Origin: Geodermatophilus sp. DF01-2
GTDB lineage: Bacteria > Actinomycetota > Actinomycetes > Mycobacteriales > Geodermatophilaceae
Direction: 5' to 3'
Length of the DNA: 64,000 nt
Assembly: GCF_004571065.1 (NCBI RefSeq)
Contig: NZ_SPQN01000007.1
Span: forward strand, 37,624 to 101,623
The notes beneath the pieces are model-generated. The model worked only from the letters and a program-made list of their open reading frames with translations, was not told where the DNA came from and searched no databases. A program made the position numbers and the translations under genes. Below are positions 34,726 through 43,867 of this stretch, in pieces. Every line of letters begins with the position of its first letter. Position 1 is the first letter of the stretch.

Positions 34726-35994
34726 GTGACAGAGGTCTGGGTGACGCCGCACCGCGCCGCGCCGGTGGACGCCGTCGTGGCCCTGCCCGGGTCGAAGTCG
34801 CTGACCGCCCGGGCGCTGGTCCTGGCCGCGCTCGCCGACGGCCCGAGCCGGCTGGTCCGGCCGCTGCGCGCGCGGGACACCGAGCTGATGGCCGCCGCGC
34901 TGCGGGCCCTGGGGGTGCCGGTCGAGGACGACGGCACCGACTGGCTGGTCACCCCGGGTCCGCTGGGCGGCCCCGCCGAGGTCGACGCCGGCCTGGCCGG
35001 CACCGTGCTGCGCTTCCTCCCGCCGGTCGCCGCGCTGGCCACCGGCCCGGTGCGGGTGGACGGCGACCCGCGGCTGCACGAGCGCCCGAACGCCGGGCTG
35101 ATCGCGGCGCTGCGCGACCTCGGCGTGCGGGTGGACGACGACGGCCGCGGCCGGGCGCCGTTCACCGTGCACGGCGCCGGCCGGGTGCCCGGCGGTGCGG
35201 TGACCGTGGACGCGAGCGAGTCCTCGCAGATCGTCTCCGGGCTGCTGCTGGCGGCGACCCGCTTCGACGAGGGGGTCGACCTCTCCCTCGCCGGCGGCCT
35301 CCCGTCGATGCCGCACGTGGAGATGACCGTCGAGTCGCTGCGCGAGCGGGGCGTCGACGTCGTCCCCACCGAACGGGGCTGGCGGGTCGCCCCCGGCTCC
35401 GTCGCGGCGCGCGACGAGGTGCTCGAGCCGGACCTGTCCAACGCGGCGCCCTTCCTCGCGGCGGCGCTGTTGACCGGCGGGCGGGTGACGGTCCGGGACT
35501 GGCCCGCGGAGACGACGCAGCCCGGCGGCCGGCTGGACGCGCTGCTGGGGGCGATGGGTGCGTCGGTGCAGCGGGTGGACGGCGGGCTGCAGGTGACCGG
35601 GTCCGGGACGGTCCGGCCGCTGATCGCCGACCTCGGCGAGGTGGGGGAGCTGACGCCGGTGCTGGCCGCGCTGTGCGCGCTGGCCGACGGGACCTCCCGG
35701 CTGACCGGCGTCGGCCACCTGCGCGGCCACGAGACCGACCGGCTGCAGGCCCTCGACGAGGTGCTCACCGCGGTCGGCGCGACGGTCGAGCAGCTGCCGG
35801 ACGGCCTGGTGATCACGCCGGGAGCGCTCCACCCGGCTCGGCTGGACTCCTACGCCGACCACCGCATGGTGCACGCCGCCGCCGTCCTCGGCCTGGCCGT
35901 CGAGGGCGTCGCGGTGACCGACCCGGGCGCGGTGAGCAAGACGCTGCCGGACTTCGTCGAGCGGTGGAACGCGATGCTGGGGGTCGAGCGCTGA
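34726..35994 (+). CDS. aroA: 3-phosphoshikimate 1-carboxyvinyltransferase (EPSP synthase)
   Basis: 422 residues, two inside-out beta-alpha-beta domains. PGSKSLTARALVLAALADG is the N-terminal shikimate-phosphate site, GLAGTVLRFLPP the second glycine-rich site (LAGT in place of NAGT), and DASESSQIVSGLLLA and YADHRMVHAAAVL complete the active site. It makes EPSP from shikimate-3-phosphate and PEP for aromatic amino acids. Its stop overlaps the CTG start of rsgA. Same gene order as Rv3227-Rv3228. Confidence 0.95.
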   Translation: MTEVWVTPHRAAPVDAVVALPGSKSLTARALVLAALADGPSRLVRPLRARDTELMAAALRALGVPVEDDGTDWLVTPGPLGGPAEVDAGLAGTVLRFLPPVAALATGPVRVDGDPRLHERPNAGLIAALRDLGVRVDDDGRGRAPFTVHGAGRVPGGAVTVDASESSQIVSGLLLAATRFDEGVDLSLAGGLPSMPHVEMTVESLRERGVDVVPTERGWRVAPGSVAARDEVLEPDLSNAAPFLAAALLTGGRVTVRDWPAETTQPGGRLDALLGAMGASVQRVDGGLQVTGSGTVRPLIADLGEVGELTPVLAALCALADGTSRLTGVGHLRGHETDRLQALDEVLTAVGATVEQLPDGLVITPGALHPARLDSYADHRMVHAAAVLGLAVEGVAVTDPGAVSKTLPDFVERWNAMLGVER

Positions 35995-36995
35995 GCCCCC
36001 GCCGGCACGACGAGCGGTCGGACGAGGACGACGTCCGGGTCCGGCCCAGCCGGCGCGGATCCCGGCCGCGCACCCGCACCCGCCCCAGCCACTCCGACGC
36101 CGTCCCCGGGTTGGTCGTCGCCGTCGACCGCGGCCGGATGACGGTCCGCGTCGAGGGCCCCGACGGGACGCCGGTCGAGGTGACCGCCATGCGCGCCCGG
36201 GAACTCGGCCGGCACGGGGTGGTCGTCGGCGACCGGGTGCGCCTGGTCGGCGACACCAGCGGCCGGCCGGACACCCTCGCCCGCATCGTGGTCATCGAGG
36301 AGCGGGCGACGTCGCTGCGCCGCACCGCCGACGACACCGACCCGACCGAGCGGGTCGTGGTGGCCAACGCCGACCAGCTGGTGATCGTCACCGCGGTCGC
36401 CGACCCCGAGCCGGCGCTGGGCTTCCTCGACCGCTGCGTGGTCGCCGCCTACGCCGGGGGGCTGGAGCCGCTGCTCTGCCTCACCAAGACCGACCTGGCC
36501 AGCCCGCAGCCACTGCTCGACCGCTACGCGGGCCTGGACGTCGACGCCGTCCCCATGTCGCGCGAGACCCCGCTCGACGACCTGCTGGCCCGGCTGGACG
36601 GGCGGATGAGCGTGCTGGTCGGACAGTCCGGGGTCGGCAAGTCGACCCTGGTCAACCGGCTGGTGCCCGAGGCCGACCGGGCCACCGGCGAGGTGACGAA
36701 GGTCGGCAAGGGCCGGCACACGTCGTCCTCGGCGGTGCTCCTGGAGCTGCCCGGCGGTGGCACCGTCGTCGACACGCCGGGCATCCGCTCGTTCGGCCTG
36801 GCGCACGTCACCGCCGAGGACGTCGTCGCCGCCTTCGACGACGTCGCGGAGGCCGCCGTCGACTGCCCGCCCGGCTGCGGTCACACGGCCGAGGATCCGG
36901 ACTGCGCGCTGGACGCCTGGGCCGACGCCGGCCCTCCGGCCCGCCGGGAGCGGCTGGCGAGCCTGCGCCGGCTGTTGGTCGCCGTCGGCCAGTAG
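35991..36995 (+). CDS. rsgA: Ribosome small-subunit-dependent GTPase A
   Basis: 334 residues. N-terminal OB domain, then the circularly permuted GTPase: G4 LTKTDLA, G1 GQSGVGKSTLVNRL, G2/G3 GRHTSSSAVLLEL and DTPGIRSFG, and a C-terminal zinc knuckle CPPGCGHTAEDPDC. It assists late 30S maturation. No ATG, GTG or TTG fits the family N-terminus. A CTG overlapping the aroA stop (CTGA) does: the protein then opens SPRRHDERSDEDDVRVRPSRRGSRPRT, like the mycobacterial homologue. GTG 35964 is the alternative. Confidence 0.93.
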   Translation: MSPRRHDERSDEDDVRVRPSRRGSRPRTRTRPSHSDAVPGLVVAVDRGRMTVRVEGPDGTPVEVTAMRARELGRHGVVVGDRVRLVGDTSGRPDTLARIVVIEERATSLRRTADDTDPTERVVVANADQLVIVTAVADPEPALGFLDRCVVAAYAGGLEPLLCLTKTDLASPQPLLDRYAGLDVDAVPMSRETPLDDLLARLDGRMSVLVGQSGVGKSTLVNRLVPEADRATGEVTKVGKGRHTSSSAVLLELPGGGTVVDTPGIRSFGLAHVTAEDVVAAFDDVAEAAVDCPPGCGHTAEDPDCALDAWADAGPPARRERLASLRRLLVAVGQ

Positions 36996-37054
36996 AAGGA
37001 CCCTCCTGCCCCCCACCGCTCGCACGCTCGCGGCGGGACCCTGCAGGAGGGCCA
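36996..37054. repeat. Intergenic inverted-repeat element, copy 11 (single, clean)
   Basis: Begins right at the rsgA stop (TAGAAGGACC). Arms GGACCCTCCTGC (36998-37009) and GCAGGAGGGCC (37043-37053) around CCCCCACCGCTCGC...GCGGCGGGA. The simplest intact unit in the window and the best reference copy. Confidence 0.8.
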
Positions 37055-37069
37055 CTCACGGAGGTCACC

Positions 37070-37501
37070 ATGGACCAGCAAGTGCATTTCACCACCCTCG
37101 CCACCGCCGACCTCGACGCCGCCCGCCGGTTCTACGTCGAGGGCCTGGGCTGGCGGCCGCTGCTCGACGTCCCCGGCGAGATCATCTTCTTCCAGGTCGC
37201 GCCGGGCACGGTGCTGGCCTTCTTCGAGACGGCGAGGTTCGCCCAGGACCTCGGCACCGGCGTGGAGCGGCCAGCCGTCTCCGGCGTGACGCTGGCGCAC
37301 AACGTGGCCGACCGGGACGCCGTCCGCGCGGTCGCCGAGGCCATGACCGCGGCCGGGGGCACGGTGCTCACCGCGCCGGAGGAGGGCGCCTTCGGCGGGG
37401 TGTTCCACGCGCTGGTGGCCGACCCGAACGGCGTGGTCTGGGAGGTCGCGCACAACCCCGGCTGGTCGGTCGACGCCGACGGCACCGTCCGGCTCGGCTA
37501 G
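37070..37501 (+). CDS. VOC family protein
   Basis: 143 residues; VHFTTLATADLDAARRFYVEGLGW opens the first half-domain and FHALVADPNGVVWEVAHNPG closes the second with the metal-ligand Glu and a DPNG turn. Substrate unknown. GGAGGT precedes the ATG. Its TAG stop forms the palindrome CTAG with the stop codon of the next gene on the other strand, so the two coding regions end on the same four bases. Confidence 0.82.
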   Translation: MDQQVHFTTLATADLDAARRFYVEGLGWRPLLDVPGEIIFFQVAPGTVLAFFETARFAQDLGTGVERPAVSGVTLAHNVADRDAVRAVAEAMTAAGGTVLTAPEEGAFGGVFHALVADPNGVVWEVAHNPGWSVDADGTVRLG

Positions 37502-38205
37502 GAGCCGAACAGCGCGCCGGCCATCGGCTCGTCCACCGCCTCGATCCGCAGGTCGTGGCCGGTCCCCAGCGTCTCCGGGGCGTCGGCGAGCACGCAGACG
37601 CCGGTCTGCACGTCCAGCCGGATCCGCTGCACCCGGGGGTACGGCCCGCGGGCCTGCCCGTACTCGCGCGCGTCGACCTCCGGGGAGCGCAGCAGCGGAC
37701 AGCACCCGCAGCGGGGCTCGTAGCGCGGCGTCGTCCGGACGTGCGCCTCCCAGGCCGGCCGTCCGCCGTGCTCGACCTCGGTGACGGCGTCGACCTCCAG
37801 GCCCGGCGAGCCGGCGTCCTCGCCGGTGTCGGGGTCACGACCGTCGGCCAGCTCCACCGGGTCGAGCATCGCGACCCAGTCGTAGCTCTGGTACATCGGT
37901 GCGTCATAGGAGAGCCGCTCAGGGCGGACCGCCGCCAGGCCGTCGGGACGCCACACGGGTGCCGGGCCGTCGGCCGGCCACGGGTACGTGACCGTGCGGC
38001 TGCCGTCGGGGCCGAACAGGGCGACCTGCGTGCGGGGCTCGTCGACGAGCTGGAGCAGCCGGCCGTCGAGGGTCTCGACCCGGAGCCGGTCCGGGCGGCG
38101 CAGCCAGGCCCGGACCGGCTCGGTGCCCCGGTCAGCGAGATGCGGCCCGTGGCGGTCGCCGGCCGTGTCGAGACGACCGTCGTCCGCATCTCGGTGGCAG
38201 ACCAC
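37498..38205 (-). CDS. Hypothetical protein (LolA-like N-terminus)
   Basis: 235 residues, no signal peptide or membrane segment. A stretch VRAWLRRPDRLRVETLDGRLLQLVDEP resembles the start of LolA-type lipoprotein-carrier domains but the rest is unrecognised. A CGCC (residues near 166-169, RCGCCPLL) could bind metal. GTG start eight bases downstream of the stop of the HTH gene, so probably its operon partner. Function unknown. Confidence 0.65.
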   Translation of the reverse strand: MVCHRDADDGRLDTAGDRHGPHLADRGTEPVRAWLRRPDRLRVETLDGRLLQLVDEPRTQVALFGPDGSRTVTYPWPADGPAPVWRPDGLAAVRPERLSYDAPMYQSYDWVAMLDPVELADGRDPDTGEDAGSPGLEVDAVTEVEHGGRPAWEAHVRTTPRYEPRCGCCPLLRSPEVDAREYGQARGPYPRVQRIRLDVQTGVCVLADAPETLGTGHDLRIEAVDEPMAGALFGS

Positions 38206-38211
38206 TGCGTC

Positions 38212-38748
38212 CTACACGTCGACCCAGCCGCCGCTGCGCCAGTAGAGCCCGGCCTCGCGGCTGAGCAGACCCTCGTCGACCAGGTACCGGCGCAGCGCGG
38301 CGGTGTCGGGATGCCAGACCGCCAGCAGCGCGTTGACCTCCCGCTCCGGATAGCGGACGCCGGCGTCGAAGACGCGCACCAGGTGCTCGAGGACGACCCG
38401 CCGTTTGCTGTGCTGGGCCGGGATGGAGACCAGCCGGCCGTCGCGGACGAACGCCGACAGGACGGCGTCCTCGGCCGGGTCGGCGGACAGCGGCTCCGGC
38501 GGCGGGGCGGCCTCGGCGGCGGCGCGGGCCGCGGCGCCGAAGCGGTCGGTCAGCAGCTCGAGCTCGTGCCGGTCGCGGCGCACCAGCCCGGCGCGGGCCA
38601 GTCGCCGCGCGGCCAGGACGACGTCCTTGACCGGCAGGCCGGTGGCCTCGGCCACCTCCTCGAGCGTGCCGGCGCCCAGGGCGAGGGCGGCGACGACCCT
38701 GAGGCGGACCGGGTCGGCCAGCAGCCCGGCGATCGTCGCGGCGTGCAC
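38212..38748 (-). CDS. ArsR-like HTH and DUF2087 domain transcriptional regulator
   Basis: 178 residues. The N-terminal 65 residues form a winged helix (LLADPVRLRVVAALALGAGTLEEVAEATGLPVKDVVLAARRLARAGLV). The C-terminal 75 are DUF2087 (RDGRLVSIPAQHSKRRVVLEHLVRVFDAGVRYPEREVNALL...LRRYLVDEGLLSRE). Likely a DNA-binding repressor; ligand unknown. GTG at 38748 is six bases after a TACGGT -10 on the same strand, indicating a leaderless transcript. May regulate the adjacent hypothetical gene. Confidence 0.85.
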   Translation of the reverse strand: MHAATIAGLLADPVRLRVVAALALGAGTLEEVAEATGLPVKDVVLAARRLARAGLVRRDRHELELLTDRFGAAARAAAEAAPPPEPLSADPAEDAVLSAFVRDGRLVSIPAQHSKRRVVLEHLVRVFDAGVRYPEREVNALLAVWHPDTAALRRYLVDEGLLSREAGLYWRSGGWVDV

Positions 38749-38754
38749 TCCCCG

Positions 38755-38760
38755 ACCGTA
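38755..38760 (-). promoter_or_regulatory. -10 element TACGGT, leaderless DUF2087 gene
   Basis: On the minus strand TACGGT ends six bases before GTG 38748. Confidence 0.45.
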
Positions 38761-38800
38761 TCCGCGCATCCCCGGCGCCGGTCGCGGGTAGCCCGGGGTC

Positions 38801-38983
38801 ATGGTGAGCCCCATCGACATCCAGAAGGCCCTCTCCGGCATGGACTACCCGGCGAGCAAGGCGGACATCGTCAAGCACGCCGAGGACAACGGCGGCGACA
38901 AGGAGGTGCTCGACGCGTTGAAGAAGATCGACGACCGGGAGTACGAGGGCCCCAGCGGGGTCAGTGCCGCGGTCTTCGACTGA
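38801..38983 (+). CDS. DUF2795 domain protein
   Basis: 60 residues: SPIDIQKALSGMDYPASKADIVKHAEDNGGDKEVLDALKKIDDREYEGPSGVSAAV. This is the compact DUF2795 helical domain (DYPA...LV.HA...G....L..LP/ID...Y). Function unknown; common in stress-resistant actinobacteria. ATG at 38801 or GTG one codon later could be used. Confidence 0.85.
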   Translation: MVSPIDIQKALSGMDYPASKADIVKHAEDNGGDKEVLDALKKIDDREYEGPSGVSAAVFD

Positions 38984-38990
38984 TCGCCAG

Positions 38991-38996
38991 TAGGTT
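38991..38996 (+). promoter_or_regulatory. -10 element TAGGTT, leaderless hisN-like gene
   Basis: TAGGTT lies eight bases before ATG 39005, with no ribosome site between. Confidence 0.45.
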
Positions 38997-39004
38997 CGGT
39001 GCCC

Positions 39005-39808
39005 ATGACACCGGGCCGGGACTACACGGGGGACATGCACCTGGCGCACGTGCTGGCCGACCAGGCGGACTCGATCAGCCTCGACCGGTTCCGTGCGCTG
39101 GACCTCCAGGTCGACACGAAGCCGGACCTCACGCCGGTCACCGACGCCGACCGCGCCGTGGAGGAGCAGCTGCGGATCACGCTGGCCCGCGCGCGGACCC
39201 GCGACGCGGTGCTCGGCGAGGAGCTGGGCATGACCGGCCACGGTCCGCGGCGCTGGGTGCTCGACCCGATCGACGGGACGAAGAACTTCGTGCGGGGCGT
39301 GCCCGTCTGGGCCACCCTCATCGCGCTGTTCGACGGGGACGAGCCGGTCGTCGGGCTGGTCTCGGCCCCGGCGCTCAACCGCCGCTGGTGGGCGGCCAAG
39401 GGCGTCGGCGCCTGGACCGGCCGGCGGCTGGAGTCGGCCACCCGGTGCACGGTGTCGAAGGTCGGTGAGCTGGCCGACGCGAGCCTGTCCTACTCCAGCC
39501 TGTCCGGGTGGGAGGAGCGCGGGCTGCTCGACGGCTTCCTCGACCTCACCCGGGCGGCGTGGCGCACCCGCGCCTACGGCGACTTCTGGAGCTACGTGCT
39601 GCTGGCCGAGGGGGCGGTGGACGTCGCCTGCGAGCCCGAGGTCTCGGTGTGGGACCTCGCCGCCCTCGACGTCATCGTTCGCGAGGCCGGCGGCGCGTTC
39701 ACCGACCTCACCGGCGCCCCGGGCCCGGCCGGTGGCAGCGCGCTGGCCAGCAACGGCCTGCTGCACGACGCCGCCCTCGGCCGGCTGCGTCCACCCGCTC
39801 CGGCCTGA
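39005..39808 (+). CDS. hisN: Histidinol-phosphatase / inositol monophosphatase family (HisN)
   Basis: 267 residues. Metal-site motifs are GEELGMTG near residue 75, [15 protein letters not shown] near residue 86-100 and [15 protein letters not shown] near residue 220. [24 protein letters not shown] is the specific string of the actinobacterial HisN branch, which dephosphorylates L-histidinol phosphate. It is placed by an isolated leaderless promoter and is not near other his genes, so inositol-phosphatase activity remains possible. Confidence 0.87.
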   Translation: MTPGRDYTGDMHLAHVLADQADSISLDRFRALDLQVDTKPDLTPVTDADRAVEEQLRITLARARTRDAVLGEELGMTGHGPRRWVLDPIDGTKNFVRGVPVWATLIALFDGDEPVVGLVSAPALNRRWWAAKGVGAWTGRRLESATRCTVSKVGELADASLSYSSLSGWEERGLLDGFLDLTRAAWRTRAYGDFWSYVLLAEGAVDVACEPEVSVWDLAALDVIVREAGGAFTDLTGAPGPAGGSALASNGLLHDAALGRLRPPAPA

Positions 39809-39866
39809 CGAGGGCCTCCTCCTGCACTGTGCTCCTCCGGGCGGCCGTTCTCCCCTCTCGTGCTGG

Positions 39867-41267
39867 TCACCGCGGCGGTCGCGGAGCTCGTTCCGCGTCC
39901 CAGCGATCCCGCGCGGCTCTCAGCTCCGACGCCGACCGGGGCTCGACCAGCCGGGCGGGCTCCTGCCACGCCGGGACCTCGGCGCCGGTCCCGCGGGCGG
40001 CCAGCAGCGCGGCGCCGACCGCCGAGGCGCTGCGGATCGGCAGGAACCGCACCGGGGTGGCCAGCACGTCGGCGAGCAGTTGCTGGACGACGACCGGGCG
40101 ACCGCCGCCCCCGGTGAGCACGACCGGCCCCGACCCCTCGAGCAGCTCAGCCGCGGCCCCGACCGCGAAGACGACGCCCTCCACCGCGGCACGGGCCAGC
40201 TCGGCGCGGGTCGTGCCCGCGGACAGGCCGGTCCAGCCGCCGCGGTCGTCGGGGCCCGCGACGCCTCCGCGCTCGCCGGTGAGGAAGGGCCGGAAGACCA
40301 CTCCCCCGGCGCCGGGCGGGGTGCCCGCCGCGGCGTCGAAGAGCTCCGCGGGCGTCATCCCCAGCACGCCGCACACCCACGACCACGCCAGGCCGCCGTT
40401 CTGCAGCGCGGCCATCGCGTACCAGCCGCCCGCGACGTCGGCGTAGCCGTGCACGGGCGGGTCGTCGGCCGGCGCCGGCGTCCACCCGGGCCGCAGCACC
40501 TGCGCGCCGGTGCCGAGGTTGACCTGCCGACCGGTCGTCGTCCCGGCCGCGAGCAGGGCCAGCGGGGTGTCCGCGCCGCCCACCACCACCGGCACGTCGC
40601 CGAGCGGCAGCGCCGCGGTGCCCACGACCTCGGCCGAGGGTCGCACGGTGGGCAGCTGGGCCGGGTCGACGCCGGCCGCGGCGGTCGCGGCCGGGGACCA
40701 GGTGTCGGCGACGACGTCCCACAGCAGCGTGGCCGAGGCGTCGCTGCGGTCGGTGACCCGCGGGTCGGCGTCCGGAACCAGCCGGGCGCGCAACGCGTCC
40801 TTGGGCAGCAGCACCGCCGCCGCCCGCCGGACCGGGTCGGGGTCGTGCGCGGCCAGCCAGGCCAGCACCGGCCCGGTCATGCCGGGCACCAGCGGGTTCG
40901 CCAGCGCCGCGCGGTCGCCGTCCGGCAGTGCCCGCCACCGCTCGACCTCGGTGGCGGCACGGGAGTCCGGCCAGAGCACCGCGGGCGCCAGTGGGCTGCC
41001 CGCGGCGTCGACCAGCACGGTGCCGTGCATCTGCCCGGAGAGACCGAGCCCGGCGACCCGACGGCCGGCCAGCGCCGGAGTCACCTGGGCGACGGCGTCG
41101 TCGAACGCGGCCTGCCACACTTCCGGGTCGGTCTGGGCCCAGCCGGGCCGCGGGCGGTCGACGCCGTAGCCGGCCTCCCCCTCGGCCAGCACGGCGCCGG
41201 AGGCACCGAGCGCGACCAGCTTCAGCCCGCTCGTGCCGACGTCGGCACCGAGCAGGACGTCGGTCAC
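39867..41267 (-). CDS. xylB: Xylulokinase (FGGY family)
   Basis: 466 residues. The N-terminal phosphate loop is LLGADVGTSGLKLVAL, with the XylB-specific GLSGQMHGTVLVD near residue 75, catalytic Asp in GGADTPLALLAAG near 230 and the FGGY C-terminal glycine loop TGGGGRPVVVQQLLADVL. It phosphorylates D-xylulose to feed the pentose phosphate pathway. The GTG start overlaps the XdhC-like stop (GTGA). No xylose isomerase or transporter lies nearby, so another ketose may be used. Confidence 0.88.
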   Translation of the reverse strand: MTDVLLGADVGTSGLKLVALGASGAVLAEGEAGYGVDRPRPGWAQTDPEVWQAAFDDAVAQVTPALAGRRVAGLGLSGQMHGTVLVDAAGSPLAPAVLWPDSRAATEVERWRALPDGDRAALANPLVPGMTGPVLAWLAAHDPDPVRRAAAVLLPKDALRARLVPDADPRVTDRSDASATLLWDVVADTWSPAATAAAGVDPAQLPTVRPSAEVVGTAALPLGDVPVVVGGADTPLALLAAGTTTGRQVNLGTGAQVLRPGWTPAPADDPPVHGYADVAGGWYAMAALQNGGLAWSWVCGVLGMTPAELFDAAAGTPPGAGGVVFRPFLTGERGGVAGPDDRGGWTGLSAGTTRAELARAAVEGVVFAVGAAAELLEGSGPVVLTGGGGRPVVVQQLLADVLATPVRFLPIRSASAVGAALLAARGTGAEVPAWQEPARLVEPRSASELRAARDRWDAERAPRPPR

Positions 41268-41842
41268 CGCGGCCGATGCGGGCCGCCGCTGCGGCCGTTG
41301 CGGTCGGCCAGCAGGCCGCCGAGGGTGCTCAGCGCGATCTCGGCGGGCGTCCGCGAGCCGATGTCCAGCCCGACCGGCCGGTGCACGCGCGCCACCTCCT
41401 CCGGCGGCACGCCGAGCGCGGCGAGCGCCGCCACGTGCGGGCCCTCGTGCCGCGGGTTGCCCATCACACCGACCCAGCGCACCGGTCGGGCCAGCGCGTC
41501 GCGCAGCACCTCGCCCAGCTCCGATCGGTGGTGGTCGGTGACGACGACGTCGGCGTCGGCGAGGTCGTCCAGGTCGGCGAAGCCGGTCACATCGGCCCCG
41601 CGGGCGGCGTCGGGGTCCAGCAGCACCGCGCGGAAGCCCAGCTCGGGCGCCCAGCGCACCAGCACGTCGGCGACCGGTGACGTGAAGACGGCGACCAGCA
41701 CCCGGTCGGCCGTCTCGGGTACGAGAGAACCGTGCGCCACTCCGCAGTTCGGGTCGGCGGCAGTGCCCCTCGGCTCGACTCCGCCCTCGTTCCGCTCCTC
41801 GGTCGCTGGCGCTCCCTGCGATGCTCGCTCGGTCGTCGTCAT
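41264..41842 (-). CDS. XdhC Rossmann-domain protein
   Basis: 192 residues. From about residue 45, [48 protein letters not shown] and [21 protein letters not shown] are the C-terminal Rossmann domain of XdhC/CoxI proteins, which insert molybdenum cofactor into xanthine dehydrogenase-type enzymes. The usual N-terminal cysteine domain is missing. The first 40 residues ([17 protein letters not shown]) look repeat-derived rather than conserved. Overlaps genes on both sides by four bases. No molybdenum enzyme is nearby, so function is open. Confidence 0.72.
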   Translation of the reverse strand: MTTTERASQGAPATEERNEGGVEPRGTAADPNCGVAHGSLVPETADRVLVAVFTSPVADVLVRWAPELGFRAVLLDPDAARGADVTGFADLDDLADADVVVTDHHRSELGEVLRDALARPVRWVGVMGNPRHEGPHVAALAALGVPPEEVARVHRPVGLDIGSRTPAEIALSTLGGLLADRNGRSGGPHRPR

Positions 41843-42858
41843 CGCGGCGCCGCCTTCTCCGGGCTGTCCCCGTACGCGTAGGAGCTGTCGACGTAGCGCC
41901 CGCCCACCGCAGCCCCCGGCGGAGCGATCCGCGAGAGGCGCGCGAGGTCGGCGTCCGACAACTGCACGGCGACGGCGCCGACGTTCTCCTCGAGGTGGCT
42001 GCGCCGCTTGGTGCCGGGGATGGGCACGACGTCGTCCCCCTGGGCGAGCACCCAGGCCAGCGCCAGCTGGCCCGGGGTGCAGCCCTTCTCCCCGGCCATC
42101 TCCCGGACGGCGTCGACCAGCCGCAGGTTGGCCGCGAACGCCTCCCCGGTGAAGCGCGGGTGGCCGCGACGCCAGTCGTCCTCGGCGAAGTCCTCCGGGC
42201 TCCGGATGGCGCCGGTGAGGAAGCCGCGGCCCAGGGGGCTGAACGGCACGATGCCGATGCCGTGCTCGCGGGCGACGCCCAGCACCTCGCTCTCGAGGTC
42301 ACGCGTCCACAGCGACCACTCGCTCTGCAGCGCCGCGATCGGGTGGACGGCGACGGCGCGGCGGATCGATGCGGCGCTGGCCTCCGACAGCCCGAGGTGG
42401 CGGACCGTGCCCTCCTGCACCAGCCCGGCCATCGCGCCGACGGTGTCCTCGATCGGCACCCGCGGGTCGACCCGGTGCTGGTAGTACAGGTCGATCACCT
42501 CGACCCCGAGCCGGCGCAGGCTGGCCTCGGCGCAGGCGCGCACGTTCTCCGGGCGGCCGTCGATGACCACGCCGCCGTCCCGACGGGACAGCGAGAACTT
42601 GGTGGCCAGCACCACCTCGTCCCGCCGCCCGGCGATCGCCTGCCCCACCAGCTCCTCGTTGTGCCCGTCGCCGTAGACGTCGGAGGTGTCGAGGAAGGTG
42701 ACGCCCGAGTCGAGCGCCCGGTGGATGGTCGCGAGGGACTCGTCGCGGTCGGCGGCGCCGTACATCTGGCTCATCCCCATGCAGCCGAGGCCGAGGGTGG
42801 AGACGACCAGGCCGTCGCGGCCGAGCGTGCGGATGCCGACAGGTGGGGTCGAGGTCAC
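41839..42858 (-). CDS. Aldo/keto reductase (AKR13-like)
   Basis: 339 residues, a TIM barrel. Catalytic residues sit in [13 protein letters not shown] (Tyr), VVLATKFSL (Lys) and [19 protein letters not shown] (His); the NADPH-binding end is [28 protein letters not shown] near residue 28 is typical of the YakC/AKR13 branch. GTG at 42858 with GAGGATG upstream. Its stop overlaps the XdhC-like ATG, so these genes and xylB form one operon of three. Confidence 0.87.
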   Translation of the reverse strand: MTSTPPVGIRTLGRDGLVVSTLGLGCMGMSQMYGAADRDESLATIHRALDSGVTFLDTSDVYGDGHNEELVGQAIAGRRDEVVLATKFSLSRRDGGVVIDGRPENVRACAEASLRRLGVEVIDLYYQHRVDPRVPIEDTVGAMAGLVQEGTVRHLGLSEASAASIRRAVAVHPIAALQSEWSLWTRDLESEVLGVAREHGIGIVPFSPLGRGFLTGAIRSPEDFAEDDWRRGHPRFTGEAFAANLRLVDAVREMAGEKGCTPGQLALAWVLAQGDDVVPIPGTKRRSHLEENVGAVAVQLSDADLARLSRIAPPGAAVGGRYVDSSYAYGDSPEKAAPR

Positions 42859-42880
42859 CGGGGCATCCTCGCCCCGGCGC

Positions 42881-43663
42881 TCAGCGGCGCGCCAGGCGGT
42901 CGATGCGCGCGACCTCGTCATCGCTGAGCGAGAAGCCGAAGACGGCCAGGTTGGCCCGGATCCGCTCCGGGGTGACCGACTTGGGGATGACGACGACGCC
43001 GTGCTCCACGTGCCAGCGCAGCACCACCTGCGCCGGGGGGACGCCGTGCGTGTCGGCGACCTCGCGGAGGACCGGGTCGGAGAGGTCGGTGTTCTTGAAC
43101 GGGCTGTAGCCCTCGAGGACGACGTCGCGCTCCCGGTGCCCGGCCTCGACACCGGCGTCGTACCGCGACGGCGCCCAGCTGACCTGGTTGACCTGCGGCG
43201 TCACGCCGGTCGCCTGCGTCAGCCGGTCGACCTGCTCCAGCGAGTAGTTGCTGACCCCGATCGCCCGGGCCCGGCCGTCCTCCCGGGCGGCGACGAAGCG
43301 CTCCCACACGTCCTCACCGGCTCCTCCGGGCGGCCAGTGGACCAGCCACAGGTCGACGGCGTCGAGTCCCAGCGCGTCGAGCGACGCCGACAGCGTCGCG
43401 TCGGCGCGGCCGGCGTCCCGTGGGGGCAGCTTGGTGGTCACGAAGATCTCGTCCCGGTCGACGCCGGAGTCGCGCAGAGCCCGCCCGACCTCGGCCTCGT
43501 TGCCGTACATGGTGGCCGTGTCGACATGCCGGTAGCCCGCCTCGAGGGCGTACCGGACGGCGTCGTAGCACTGTCTGCCGGTGATCTGCCAGGTCCCGAA
43601 GCCGACCATCGGCATCTCGGTGCTCCCGGCGAGCCGCACGGTGGGCGCGAGGTTCTCGGTCAT
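42881..43663 (-). CDS. Aldo/keto reductase (AKR5-like)
   Basis: 260 residues. [11 protein letters not shown] near residue 18, [20 protein letters not shown] with the catalytic Asp/Tyr, VTTKLPP with Lys, and LWLVHWPPG with His; [19 protein letters not shown] binds the NADP phosphate. This is the small 2,5-diketo-gluconate reductase/AKR5 type. Lies 22 bases upstream of the other aldo/keto reductase on the same strand and may lead that operon. Confidence 0.87.
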   Translation of the reverse strand: MTENLAPTVRLAGSTEMPMVGFGTWQITGRQCYDAVRYALEAGYRHVDTATMYGNEAEVGRALRDSGVDRDEIFVTTKLPPRDAGRADATLSASLDALGLDAVDLWLVHWPPGGAGEDVWERFVAAREDGRARAIGVSNYSLEQVDRLTQATGVTPQVNQVSWAPSRYDAGVEAGHRERDVVLEGYSPFKNTDLSDPVLREVADTHGVPPAQVVLRWHVEHGVVVIPKSVTPERIRANLAVFGFSLSDDEVARIDRLARR

Positions 43664-43867
43664 GGCGGTTGCCTGCCCGCGCCGGCTGCCCTGGACACCC
43701 CGATCGCCGGTCCGCGATTGCCGTCCGGCCTCGTCGGGTAGCCGAGCGCGGCCGGCAGTTTCCCCCTCCAGCCGAGCCCGTGCCGGCGGCATCCGACGAC
43801 CACGTCGGCCGCGACCCGCAGCACGGCAGTCCGGCTCACGCCGTGTCGACCGACCCGGGAGGAACCC

